DNA of 64,000 nt from Thermoplasmata archaeon (GTDB taxonomy: Archaea; Thermoplasmatota; Thermoplasmata; Lutacidiplasmatales; UBA184): contig JAKIWE010000006.1 in the NCBI GenBank assembly GCA_022750195.1, positions 104,868 through 168,867 on the forward strand, in the 5' to 3' direction. The notes under the pieces are model-generated. The model searched no databases and was not told where the DNA came from. It was given only the letters and a program-made list of their open reading frames with translations. A program made the translations under genes and the position numbers. Shown here piece after piece: positions 18,677 to 26,479 of this stretch (within the stretch, counting starts at the first letter, position 1; the number at the start of each line of letters is the position of its first letter).

Positions 18677-18692
18677 TATGACGACCGTCATA
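18677..18692. promoter_or_regulatory. TetR-type operator palindrome over divergent promoters
   Basis: TATGACG-AC-CGTCATA is a perfect inverted repeat with 7-bp arms and a 2-bp spacer. It overlaps the CTATA box of the tautomerase gene (minus strand) and an ATATAG block suitable for the TetR gene (plus strand). Size and symmetry fit a TetR dimer site, so autoregulation plus control of the tautomerase is the likely design. Function is inferred. Confidence 0.6.
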
Positions 18693-18768
18693 TAGTTGCT
18701 GGGGGTCTCTGAGCCGATCCGCCCGACACCGTTCCGCACGGCGTCGAGCTTCGGTCGCAAGGAGCTCC

Positions 18769-19344
18769 ATGTCGAGTACGAGCCGGGAACGGATGGTCGC
18801 GACGGCGGCTTCGATGATCGGCTCCCGAGGCGTGAAAGGCACTTCCTTTTCGGAGGTCCTGGCGGCGAGCCAAGCGCCACGAGGGTCGATCTACCACCAC
18901 TTTCCGGCGGGCAAGCGCCAGCTCGTCGCCGAGGCCGTTCGCCGGACGACCGGGCTCGTGCTCGCCCACCAGAGGAGCTGCTCGGCCGAGACGCCCGCGG
19001 GGATCCTAGATCACTTCGTTTCGTTCTTTCGACAGGCGCTCACCGCCTCGCGCTGCCAATCCGGCTGTCCGGTAGCGGGCGTCGTACTCGACTCGTACGC
19101 GGAGCAGGGCCAGCTTCTCGGGATCGTTCGACGCAGCTTTCGGTCCTGGGTGACGTTGCTCACCGCGCAGCTGGTGGCGGCAGGAATGACCCGAGAAGGT
19201 GCTCGTGCGCTCTCCGTGACGGCGCTCGCCTCCATCGAAGGCGGACTTTTGTTGTGTCGGGCCGAAGGCGACGTGGAGCCGCTCAACGTCATCGAGCGAC
19301 ACCTGCGCTCGTTGGCGCGCGCCTCGCTCCCGCGAGGTCGGTGA
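18769..19344 (+). CDS. TetR/AcrR-family transcriptional regulator (LmrA/YxaF-like)
   Basis: A 191-residue repressor. Residues about 6-55 form the TetR helix-turn-helix (ATAASMIGSRGVKGTSFSEVLAASQAPRG... SIYHHFPAGK), with the typical YHHF at the end of the recognition helix. The remaining helices form the ligand-binding and dimer domain; SRCQSGCPVAGVVLD recalls the LmrA/YxaF group, which represses multidrug pumps. ATG 18769 has an AGGAG ribosome-binding site 4-5 nt upstream. It is flanked by a divergent tautomerase and followed after about 60 bp by an MFS pump, so it probably senses a compound handled by both. Confidence 0.87.
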   Translation: MSSTSRERMVATAASMIGSRGVKGTSFSEVLAASQAPRGSIYHHFPAGKRQLVAEAVRRTTGLVLAHQRSCSAETPAGILDHFVSFFRQALTASRCQSGCPVAGVVLDSYAEQGQLLGIVRRSFRSWVTLLTAQLVAAGMTREGARALSVTALASIEGGLLLCRAEGDVEPLNVIERHLRSLARASLPRGR

Positions 19345-19405
19345 AGCCCACGATGCTTCGGAGGGAACGCCGGGGCGAACGGGACTTCGCAGAACGAGGT
19401 TACCG

Positions 19406-21406
19406 GTGAGCGAGGCGGCATCCCCGCGGCCGGTCGCCCCGGGTGCGTCGCGGGAGGATTGGAGGGTCCTGGCCGTCGTGCTGGTTGGCACCTTCATGGC
19501 GATTCTCGATGCGTTCATCGTCAATGTCGCCCTGCCCACCATCCAGCACACGATCGGTGCCGGCTCCGCGGATCTCGAGCTGATCCTCGCCAGCTACACC
19601 CTCCTCTACGCCGTCTTCCTGATCACCGGAGGGCGACTGGGGGACATCCTCGGCCGTAAGCGGATGTTCCTCGCCGGCATGCTCACCTTCACCCTCGCCT
19701 CGGCGCTCTGCGGGCTCGCGCCGTCGCCGCAGTTCCTCATCGCCTCCCGTGCAGCCCAAGGATTCGGGGCGGCGATGATGTTCCCCCAGATCCTCTCGAT
19801 CATCCAGGTCACCTTCCGCGGCCAGGCCCGCACGGTCGCGCTGGGGCTCTTCGCGGCGGTGATCGGCGTCGCCGCGGTGTTGGGTCAGCTCATCGGGGGT
19901 CTGCTGATCCAGCTCAACGTCGACGGTCTCACCTGGAGGCCGATCTTTCTCGTCAACGTGCCGGTCGGCCTAGCCGGGGCGGTGGCGGGGCTGCTGGTCC
20001 TCCGTGAGTCGAAGGCCGAGCCTCCGCCGCGGCTGGACGTCCTCGGGGTCGGTCTGATCTCGATCACGCTGGCCTCCTTCGTGATCCCGCTCATCGAGGG
20101 GCCGTCGCTGGGCTGGCCCGTCTGGATACTCGGCTTACTCCTCCTCTCCGTTCCCCTACTCTTCCTCTTCGTCGTGCACGAGCGCCGGAGGTTGACCGAG
20201 GGAAAGTACCCGCTCATCAACGTCCAGCTGTTCTCCCAGCGGTCGTTCTCCGTCGGTCTGCCGCTGACCATCCTCTTTTTTTCAACGCTCAGCGGCGTGT
20301 TCTTCCTGCTCGCCGTCTTCCTGCAAAATGGGCTCGGATTCACACCGTTCGCCGCCGGGCTGACGTTCACCGCGGTCGGCGTCGGGTTCATCACCTCGTC
20401 CCTCGCCACCCCACGCCTCGTCCCGAGGTTCGGGCGTCACCTCTTGAGCTTCGGCTACGCACTCGACGTGGTAGGCTACCTCCTGGCCATCGCCGTGTTG
20501 CGAGAGTACGGGACCTCGATCACGGTCCCCGAGCTCGCGGTGCCGCTGTTCGTGATCGGGTTCGGCAACGGGTTCGGCCTCTCGCCCCTGATCGGCATCG
20601 TGCTCGCCGGGGCGAGGACGGAGGATGCCGGACAAGCCTCGGGGATGTTGTCGACCGCGACCCAGATCGGGAACACGGTGGGCGTCGCGCTCTACGGCCT
20701 CCTGTTCTTCGGACTGCTCGGCCCCACCCCGTCGCTCGCGCTCCCGGGCCGGTACGTCGCCTCCCTCGAGTCTGTCCTGGCCCTCTTTGCGCTCGTGTCG
20801 GCCTTGGTCTTCGGGCTGGTGCTCGGACTGCCGCGGCCGGGGCACGGACGGGCGAAGGACCTCCTCCTCGTCGGGCACCGCCGACGACCGCTGGCCGGGC
20901 TGGCGTACTCCTTCTTCTTCCTGAGCGGAGGTCGGGTAGGGCGGCAGCTCTTTGACGAGATGCTCGGCGAGGCGACGCGCCATCGGGCCGAGGGGATCCG
21001 AGATTCGGCCGAGAGCTTTCCGGACAACGTCGTCCAGCAGTTCCTCGGGGTACACCACGAGGACGAGCGGTGGATCCAGTACCTGACGAAGGAGGCGCTC
21101 GAATCGGGAGGGCATTTCGAGGCGCTCCAGGACGAACGGGAGGCAGTGCTCCTCAGCTTCGTCCAAGACCTACGGGACCGGCAGGCTCGGGGCCAGGTCA
21201 CGCGCGACGTGGACCCCGAATATCTCGCGCTCCTGCTCCTCGCCGCGAGCTTCTACCCTCGCATCTTCGCCGCCGCGACGCGGACCGTGACCGGATTGAA
21301 GCCGACCGATCCGGAGTTCGAGCGGCAGTGGAGCCAATTCCTCCGGGGGCTCGCGAAGAGGTTCGAGGCGGCCAGCGACCGTCGGGATCCGCTGCACACC
21401 GACTAG
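19406..21406 (+). CDS. DHA2-type MFS transporter fused to a TetR-like ligand-binding domain
   Basis: A 666-residue protein. Residues 1-480 form a 14-helix DHA2 efflux transporter with LDAFIVNVALPTIQ in helix 1 and motif A GGRLGDILGRKR. Residues about 485-666 are soluble and helical; ARGQVTRDVDPEYLALLLLA and the closing LRGLAKRF strongly resemble the C-terminal effector domain of TetR regulators, with no DNA-binding helix-turn-helix. The pump may thus carry its own cytosolic substrate sensor. GTG 19406 has a GAGGTT ribosome-binding site just upstream. The real TetR gene lies immediately before it, probably in the same transcript. The fusion is read without frameshift. Confidence 0.82.
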   Translation: MSEAASPRPVAPGASREDWRVLAVVLVGTFMAILDAFIVNVALPTIQHTIGAGSADLELILASYTLLYAVFLITGGRLGDILGRKRMFLAGMLTFTLASALCGLAPSPQFLIASRAAQGFGAAMMFPQILSIIQVTFRGQARTVALGLFAAVIGVAAVLGQLIGGLLIQLNVDGLTWRPIFLVNVPVGLAGAVAGLLVLRESKAEPPPRLDVLGVGLISITLASFVIPLIEGPSLGWPVWILGLLLLSVPLLFLFVVHERRRLTEGKYPLINVQLFSQRSFSVGLPLTILFFSTLSGVFFLLAVFLQNGLGFTPFAAGLTFTAVGVGFITSSLATPRLVPRFGRHLLSFGYALDVVGYLLAIAVLREYGTSITVPELAVPLFVIGFGNGFGLSPLIGIVLAGARTEDAGQASGMLSTATQIGNTVGVALYGLLFFGLLGPTPSLALPGRYVASLESVLALFALVSALVFGLVLGLPRPGHGRAKDLLLVGHRRRPLAGLAYSFFFLSGGRVGRQLFDEMLGEATRHRAEGIRDSAESFPDNVVQQFLGVHHEDERWIQYLTKEALESGGHFEALQDEREAVLLSFVQDLRDRQARGQVTRDVDPEYLALLLLAASFYPRIFAAATRTVTGLKPTDPEFERQWSQFLRGLAKRFEAASDRRDPLHTD

Positions 21407-21714
21407 GCCCTCGTCCGAGAGACGCCTCGGAGCTTCTCCACCGTCTCGCGCCGAACGATCCGTCTCGAGGAGGCGGGGAGCCGCCCGCCCCGGGCGATCG
21501 TTCCGGCGACCCCCCTTCCCCTCCAGGAGGAACCCGAACGGACGGGACTCGACGGCGCCCCCCTAAGAATGCGGGTCGCTCGCAAGGCAGGCCGAACGCG
21601 GGCCCTGGAGGAACCGACGCCGGCCACCCACCGTCAGCCCGAGGGGAAAAACTTGGCTGGACGACTGTCCAGGGAGCGAAGTGCCCTTAAGCGACGGCCG
21701 CGGTTCGTCCGGGG
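21407..21714 (+). other. Intergenic stretch with CTTAAG promoter (21686-21691)
   Basis: About 308 bp with no supported gene. At its end, CTTAAG sits with its first T 28 nt before the grpE ATG, the spacing expected for a leaderless mRNA. The rest is GC-rich and shows no clear structure. Confidence 0.5.
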
Positions 21715-22284
21715 ATGGCCGAGGAGACCCCTGAACCCCCTCCCGCGGCCGGGCCGCCGCCACCGGCACCGCCGGAGTCCGCGCCACCGGAGGAGGACTG
21801 GGCGAACCGCTACCGGTACCTGCTCGCCGAGTTCGACAACTACCGGAAGCGGAGCGAACGCGATCGGGAGAACGTTCGGCGCATCGGAGAGGCTCGGGTC
21901 CTTCGGGCGGTCCTGCCGCTCTACGAGTCGTTCATCAACGCGCGCGCGGCGGCCGAGAAGAGCCTTCCCATCACCGACCCTCTGCGCAAGGGACTTCGGT
22001 TGCTGGCCGCTGAGTGGAACGCCTTCCTCGATGCCCAAGGGATCGACCTCGTCGTCCGCCCTGGGATGCAGTTCCATCCCGAGGAACAGGAGGCGGTCGG
22101 CGAGGCCCCGGTGACCCCCGAACATCTCGACGGCACGGTCGTCGAGGTCGTCCAGCAAGGGTATCGCTTCCCGGGAGGACTTTTGCGGCCCGCGAAAGTG
22201 ATCGTGGCCCGCGCTCCGCCCCCGCCGGAGCGGGTAACGCCGACGACCGCGCCCCCGGCCCCCGAGCCCAGCGCGTCGGAGTGA
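21715..22284 (+). CDS. grpE: GrpE, nucleotide exchange factor of DnaK
   Basis: A 189-residue GrpE. A Pro/Glu-rich N-terminal 28 residues lead into the long dimerising coiled coil (NRYRYLLAEFDNYRKRSERDRENV) and then the four-helix and beta-domain with GMQFHPEEQEAVGE and VVEVVQQGYRFPGGLLRPAKVIVA, the family signature. It promotes ADP release from Hsp70. DnaK systems in archaea were acquired from bacteria; dnaK and dnaJ are not in this window. It is the first gene of a tightly overlapping operon with HMG-CoA reductase and pdxT, and is probably leaderless. Confidence 0.92.
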   Translation: MAEETPEPPPAAGPPPPAPPESAPPEEDWANRYRYLLAEFDNYRKRSERDRENVRRIGEARVLRAVLPLYESFINARAAAEKSLPITDPLRKGLRLLAAEWNAFLDAQGIDLVVRPGMQFHPEEQEAVGEAPVTPEHLDGTVVEVVQQGYRFPGGLLRPAKVIVARAPPPPERVTPTTAPPAPEPSASE

Positions 22285-23597
22285 AGGGAGCCGTGGAGCG
22301 TTCGAGCGAGATCTCGGGATTCTACAAGCTGAGCGTCGCCGCCCGACGCAAGCTGCTCGGTGAATGGGCCGGACTCACCGAGATCGAGCTCCGTAGCTAC
22401 GAGTTCCCGCCGGGGGTCGACCCCGGCCTCCTCGAGAGGATGATCGAGAACGTCGTGGGCGTCTTCCCCCTACCGCTCGGCATCGCGACGAACTTCCGGG
22501 TCGACGGGAAGGACTACCTGGTCCCGATGGCGATCGAAGAGCCGAGCGTCGTCGCGGCCGCGTCGAATGCGGCGAAGGTCGCACGGGTCGCGGGCGGGTT
22601 CCAGACCCACACCACCCCCCCGGTGATGATCGGCCAGATCCAGCTGCTCGAGGTCGTCGACCCAGCCGCCGCTCGCTTGCGGATCCTCTCCGCCCGGGAC
22701 GAACTGCTGGCGCTGGCGAATTCGAAGGACCCGATGCTGGTCAAGTTCGGGGGCGGAGCGCGGGACCTTGAGGTCCGCTCCCTCGCGACGCCGCGGGGCA
22801 CGATGCTCGTCGTCCACCTGCTCGTCGACGCCCGCGACGCGGGCGGGATGAACGCCGTGAACACGATGTGCGAAGCCCTCGCCCCGGAGCTCGCCAAGCG
22901 GGCCGGGGGCCGCGTGGTGCTCCGGATCATCTCCAACTTGGCCATTTACCGACTCGCCCGTGCCACCGCGACGTTCCCGGCCGCCTCGCTGGCCACCGAT
23001 CGTGCGACCGGCCCCGAGGTCGTAGAGGGGATCCTCGACGCCTACACGCTGGCGGTCGTCGACCCGTTCCGCTGCGCGACCCACAACAAGGGGATCATGA
23101 ACGGGATCTCCGCGGTCGTCGTGGCCACGGGCAACGACTTCCGCGCCGTCGAGAGCGGGGCCCACTCGTACGCGGCGTACACCGCGAAGGACGGGGCCGT
23201 CCTGAAGCCGCTGACGACGTACGAGAAGAACGCCCACGGCGACCTTGTCGGCACGATCGAGCTGCCGATCCCCGTAGGACTGATCGGTGGGGCGACCGCC
23301 GTCCACCCCACGGCGAAGGCGAACGTGAAGGTCCTCGGCGTGCAGCACGCGCACGAGCTCGCTTCGGTCCTCGCCGCCGTTGGGCTCGCCCAGAACTTCG
23401 CCGCGCTCCGAGCGCTCGCGACCGAGGGCATCCAGCGAGGCCACATGTCGCTGCACGCGCGCAACATCGCCGTCACGGCCGGCGCGACCGCGGACGAGGT
23501 CGACCGCGTCGTCGAGCGGCTGATCTCCGAGCACGCGATCCGCATCGACCGGGCGAAAGAGGTCGTCGCGGAACTTCGCCAGGGCATCGGCGGATGA
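22281..23597 (+). CDS. Hydroxymethylglutaryl-CoA reductase, class II
   Basis: A 438-residue class II HMG-CoA reductase that makes mevalonate for archaeal isoprenoid lipids. Catalytic Glu lies in MAIEEPSV (about residue 87), catalytic Lys in THNKGIMNGI (about 270), Asp in GNDFRA (about 286), and His in GHMSLHARN (about 388). VDARDAGGMNAVNTMCE is the cofactor/substrate loop of class II enzymes, which differ from the class I enzymes of most archaea and are related to bacterial ones. GTG 22281 overlaps the grpE stop by 4 bp (GTGA). A further GTG at 22293 is possible. The stop overlaps pdxT (ATGA). Confidence 0.93.
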   Translation: MKGAVERSSEISGFYKLSVAARRKLLGEWAGLTEIELRSYEFPPGVDPGLLERMIENVVGVFPLPLGIATNFRVDGKDYLVPMAIEEPSVVAAASNAAKVARVAGGFQTHTTPPVMIGQIQLLEVVDPAAARLRILSARDELLALANSKDPMLVKFGGGARDLEVRSLATPRGTMLVVHLLVDARDAGGMNAVNTMCEALAPELAKRAGGRVVLRIISNLAIYRLARATATFPAASLATDRATGPEVVEGILDAYTLAVVDPFRCATHNKGIMNGISAVVVATGNDFRAVESGAHSYAAYTAKDGAVLKPLTTYEKNAHGDLVGTIELPIPVGLIGGATAVHPTAKANVKVLGVQHAHELASVLAAVGLAQNFAALRALATEGIQRGHMSLHARNIAVTAGATADEVDRVVERLISEHAIRIDRAKEVVAELRQGIGG

Positions 23598-24253
23598 GGA
23601 TCGGCGTCCTCGCGGTGCAGGGTGACGCCCCCGAGCACCTTCGAGCGGCCCACGAGGCAGCGCCGTTCGCGGAGACGGTCCTGGTCCGCACCCCGGCCGA
23701 GCTCGAGAGCGTCGACCGACTGTTTCTCCCCGGGGGCGAGAGCACCACGATCGCGGGACTGCTCGAGCGGAGCGGCCTCTTCGAGCCGTTACGCCGCCGG
23801 CTGGGGGCGGGCCTGCCGACCTTCGCCACCTGCGCCGGGTTCATCCTGCTGGCCCAGCGACTGGCCCCCGGGCCGGGAGGGCGCACTCCGCCGACGTTCG
23901 GCGCGATCGATGTGACGCTGCGCCGGAACGACTTCGGGAGCCAGGTCGAGTCGTTCGAGGCACCGGTTCGCATCGCGGGTCTCTCGGGGCGGCCGTTTCC
24001 CGGAGTGTTCATCCGGGCCCCCAGGATCGTCGAGGTCGGGACCGGGGCGACGCCGGTCGCTTGGCTCGGCGAGGAGGTGGTCGGGGTCCGTCAAGGTGCG
24101 GTCTGGGGGCTCACCTTCCACCCCGAGCTCGCGTCCGATCCCCGGTTGATCGCGGAGTTCCTGGCCGCCGTCGAGCGGTCGAGTCAGACGAAGAGCAGCA
24201 GGGCGGCGAACGCCACGATCAGGGTCAGGCCGAGGGCGACCGCGAGCCAGTAG
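23594..24253 (+). CDS. pdxT: Pyridoxal 5'-phosphate synthase glutaminase subunit
   Basis: A 219-residue class I glutamine amidotransferase that feeds ammonia to PdxS for PLP synthesis. GVLAVQGD opens the protein, the oxyanion loop is PGGESTT, the nucleophile is Cys80 in TCAGFILLA, and the catalytic His176 and Glu178 lie in TFHPEL. pdxS is not nearby. ATG 23594 overlaps the HMG-CoA reductase stop. The last 25 or so residues (QTKSSRAAN onward) extend beyond the normal fold and are encoded antisense to the end of the convergent membrane-protein gene, so the tail is probably not functionally constrained. Confidence 0.93.
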   Translation: MRIGVLAVQGDAPEHLRAAHEAAPFAETVLVRTPAELESVDRLFLPGGESTTIAGLLERSGLFEPLRRRLGAGLPTFATCAGFILLAQRLAPGPGGRTPPTFGAIDVTLRRNDFGSQVESFEAPVRIAGLSGRPFPGVFIRAPRIVEVGTGATPVAWLGEEVVGVRQGAVWGLTFHPELASDPRLIAEFLAAVERSSQTKSSRAANATIRVRPRATASQ

Positions 24254-24591
24254 CGCGCCCGGGTCGGCGACCTCCAGCTCCCAAAGAACAGCGGCACGGG
24301 ACCGACGAGGACGAGGCCCCCGGAGGTTTCGTTCGGCGAGCTGGGCGGTCGGCGGGTCGGAGGTTCATCGTGCGAGCGCTCCTCCTCCTCTCGTGAGAAC
24401 GTCCAGGGGAGCAGCAAGAATCCCACGACCAGCGCGACCGCCCCGAGCACGAGCACGACGGAGCTGCCGGTCACCACGGGGACCACGAGGACGAGGTAGA
24501 ACCGAGCCTGACCGGTGGCCACCGAATAGGCGATGAGCAGGGCGCCGGTAAACAGAAGAAGCGGGGCGACCGAGCGCTCCCATCGCATCAT
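24184..24591 (-). CDS. TIGR00304/DUF131 archaeal membrane protein
   Basis: A 135-residue membrane protein with two N-terminal helices (about 9-28 and 32-62), a charged cytoplasmic loop (REEEERSHDE), and a terminal helix (113-133). The segment SGGLVLVGPVPLFFGS before the last helix is the hallmark of the archaeal TIGR00304 (DUF131) family, whose function is unknown. It overlaps the 3' end of pdxT by 70 bp on the opposite strand. It lies downstream of dph2 on the same strand and may share its transcript. Confidence 0.8.
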   Translation of the reverse strand: MMRWERSVAPLLLFTGALLIAYSVATGQARFYLVLVVPVVTGSSVVLVLGAVALVVGFLLLPWTFSREEEERSHDEPPTRRPPSSPNETSGGLVLVGPVPLFFGSWRSPTRARYWLAVALGLTLIVAFAALLLFV

Positions 24592-24645
24592 GGCGCGTAC
24601 CGTGAGGGTCGGCGGGACTCATCCGCCTTCCGCGGCGACCGGAGG

Positions 24646-25701
24646 CTAGTGGTAGGTGTCGAACCGGTACGGTTCCAACGGAAGTTCGCCGAGCGCCATC
24701 AGGAACTCCGGGGCCGTGAGGACCGGCTTCGGGTAGAGCTCGGAGTCGTCGAGCGCGATCCGCGGGCAGGCGGTGCAGACGTACGCGTCGAGGTCCCGAC
24801 CGAGGAGGTCGTTTGGGTCGAGGCGGCCGAAGACCAGGAGCTCTGCTTCTCGCCCGTGCGCCGCCGCCTTCGCCTGGAGGGCGCGGGCCATCGCGGTCCG
24901 GTCCTGGCCGACGAAGTTCGACACCAACAGTCCCCATCGACGTGCGTCCCGGCAGCTCGCCACCAACAGCTGGCGGCGCCTCACGATCGACCCTCGGTCG
25001 ATAGGCGGCTCGAGCTCGCCCCGAAGCGGGTCGAGGGCGTACACCGGGCGATCGACGGCGAAGGCCAGCCCGAGGGGATGGAACCTGCCGGTGCCGAGGA
25101 AGAGGAAGGCGTCGACCTGGGAGGCTACGGACTCGGCCGTGGTGTAGTTGCATCCGAGCGCCTGCGCAGGGTACATCAGCCGACGATCGCCGGGCGCCGT
25201 GACCCCCGCGATCCCGTGCCGGCTCAACGCCGCGACGAACGGCGGGACGAGGTCGAGGTGCTGGATCGAGGCGACGAGGCCCAGCGAGCGAGGAAGCCCC
25301 GCGTCCTTGACGATCTGAGCGAGTCGTTCTGGGTCGCCCCCGGGGTCCCGCATCTCGACGAAGAAGGTCGGTAAGGGAGAGGCCACGTTTGGGATCGGGG
25401 CATGACCGAGGACGACGGCCGCCTCCGCCCCCGGGGCCTCGTCGGGAGAGGGCAGGTCGCACGCGCCGAAGCAGGCTCGGGCCAGCACCAAGGTCACGGC
25501 GCCCGTCTCGTTCCGGAGGCGTGCGGCGAGGTCGTGGGCGTTTCGGACGAGGCCGGCCGGGACCTGCAACACGATCTTTCGGTACCCACCGGCACGCACC
25601 GCCCGGAACAGCGGCTCGCCCACGGTCGCGAAGACCTGGTCCGCGGCGGGAGCCAGGGGGGCGATGGTCGCGTGAGGAGAGGCTCCGTTCTGAGCGGCCA
25701 T
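24646..25701 (-). CDS. dph2: 2-(3-amino-3-carboxypropyl)histidine synthase (diphthamide, Dph2)
   Basis: A 351-residue homologue of archaeal Dph2, which forms a homodimer with a noncanonical radical-SAM [4Fe-4S] cluster and transfers the 3-amino-3-carboxypropyl group to a histidine of elongation factor 2. Three cluster cysteine positions are visible: ACFGACDL (Cys77/Cys81), LGCNYTTAE (Cys184) and CTACPRIALDD (Cys309/Cys312). FLGTGRFHPLG and YALDP are also typical. The start is ATG 25701, about 34 nt downstream of a CCTTAAC promoter. Length is normal for the family. Confidence 0.93.
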   Translation of the reverse strand: MAAQNGASPHATIAPLAPAADQVFATVGEPLFRAVRAGGYRKIVLQVPAGLVRNAHDLAARLRNETGAVTLVLARACFGACDLPSPDEAPGAEAAVVLGHAPIPNVASPLPTFFVEMRDPGGDPERLAQIVKDAGLPRSLGLVASIQHLDLVPPFVAALSRHGIAGVTAPGDRRLMYPAQALGCNYTTAESVASQVDAFLFLGTGRFHPLGLAFAVDRPVYALDPLRGELEPPIDRGSIVRRRQLLVASCRDARRWGLLVSNFVGQDRTAMARALQAKAAAHGREAELLVFGRLDPNDLLGRDLDAYVCTACPRIALDDSELYPKPVLTAPEFLMALGELPLEPYRFDTYH

Positions 25702-25730
25702 CGGGGCGAGGCACCCGACCCCCGCTTCTC

Positions 25731-25737
25731 GTTAAGG
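25731..25737 (-). promoter_or_regulatory. CCTTAAC promoter element of dph2
   Basis: On the minus strand CCTTAAC stands about 34 nt before ATG 25701, predicting a leader of only 5-10 nt. Confidence 0.45.
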
Positions 25738-25870
25738 CTTGGGATGACCCGGGCGTGAGTTCCTCGCGCCGTCCCCCGATTCCGACGGAGGTTCGGCAGG
25801 CGGTCGTCGCCCGACCAGCGGCGGGGGGAGCTCATGAGGTGATGTTCGCTTCGCGTGTGAGGACGAGCGA

Positions 25871-26410
25871 ATGGTCGACCTGAGCAACCTGGCGTTGTGG
25901 ACCGCGGTCGGTGCGTGGGTCCTCGCGATTGGAACTCTGTTCCTGATGTACTGGCAGACCCGGGAATCTCGCCGCCTCAACTCGGCCAACACCGTGATGG
26001 GGCTCCGCGAGAAGTTCGACTCCGCCCGCATGCGGGTCGCCCGCCGCCATTTGAGCGAGCGACTGCTCGCGGGCAAGGTCGAGGACGTCACGAACCTCGA
26101 CGTGCTCAACTTCTTCGAGCTCGTCGGTGCCCAGACGTTCCGCAAGATCTTGGACGAGGAGATGGTCTGGGAGGCGTTCGGCAACTGGGTCACGAGCTAC
26201 TACGCCGCGGTACGGCAGCCTGACGACCTGATCGGCCGGCTTCGCCAGACCACGGAAGACCCTCTGATCTTCGGGAAGCTAGAATGGCTCAACGAGCGGA
26301 TCATCCGGCGCGATCGACGCGAGCTCGGGGCTGTCCACGTCGCGACGGTGCACGTGGTCGACGAGGGGAAAATTATCCTCAAGCGCGAATCGCATCTCGG
26401 GCCGGACTAG
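25871..26410 (+). CDS. Small single-span membrane protein (DUF4760-like), function unknown
   Basis: A 179-residue protein with one N-terminal transmembrane helix (about 8-27, LWTAVGAWVLAIGTLFLMYW) followed by a soluble, helical domain (EKFDSARMRVARRHLSERLLAG, NFFELVGAQTFRK). This layout, with the arginine-rich helix and the FFE motif, recalls DUF4760-type proteins of unknown role. The C-terminal part ends in a short beta-rich segment (VHVATVHVVDEGKIILKRE). Codon use is like that of its neighbours. A strong GAGGTGAT sequence at 25836-25843 lies too far from ATG 25871 to serve it directly. Confidence 0.65.
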   Translation: MVDLSNLALWTAVGAWVLAIGTLFLMYWQTRESRRLNSANTVMGLREKFDSARMRVARRHLSERLLAGKVEDVTNLDVLNFFELVGAQTFRKILDEEMVWEAFGNWVTSYYAAVRQPDDLIGRLRQTTEDPLIFGKLEWLNERIIRRDRRELGAVHVATVHVVDEGKIILKRESHLGPD

Positions 26411-26479
26411 GCGAGGAGCGGTACGAAGTCGGTTTCCGAGCCCCCTTCGGGGCAATAGCCTCGGTCCGCCGGGGGTCCG

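Noticed and set aside
25842-25883. A 13-codon reading frame near a strong GAGGTGAT site
   Set aside because: Very short and without further support; the site may be coincidental or serve a leader.
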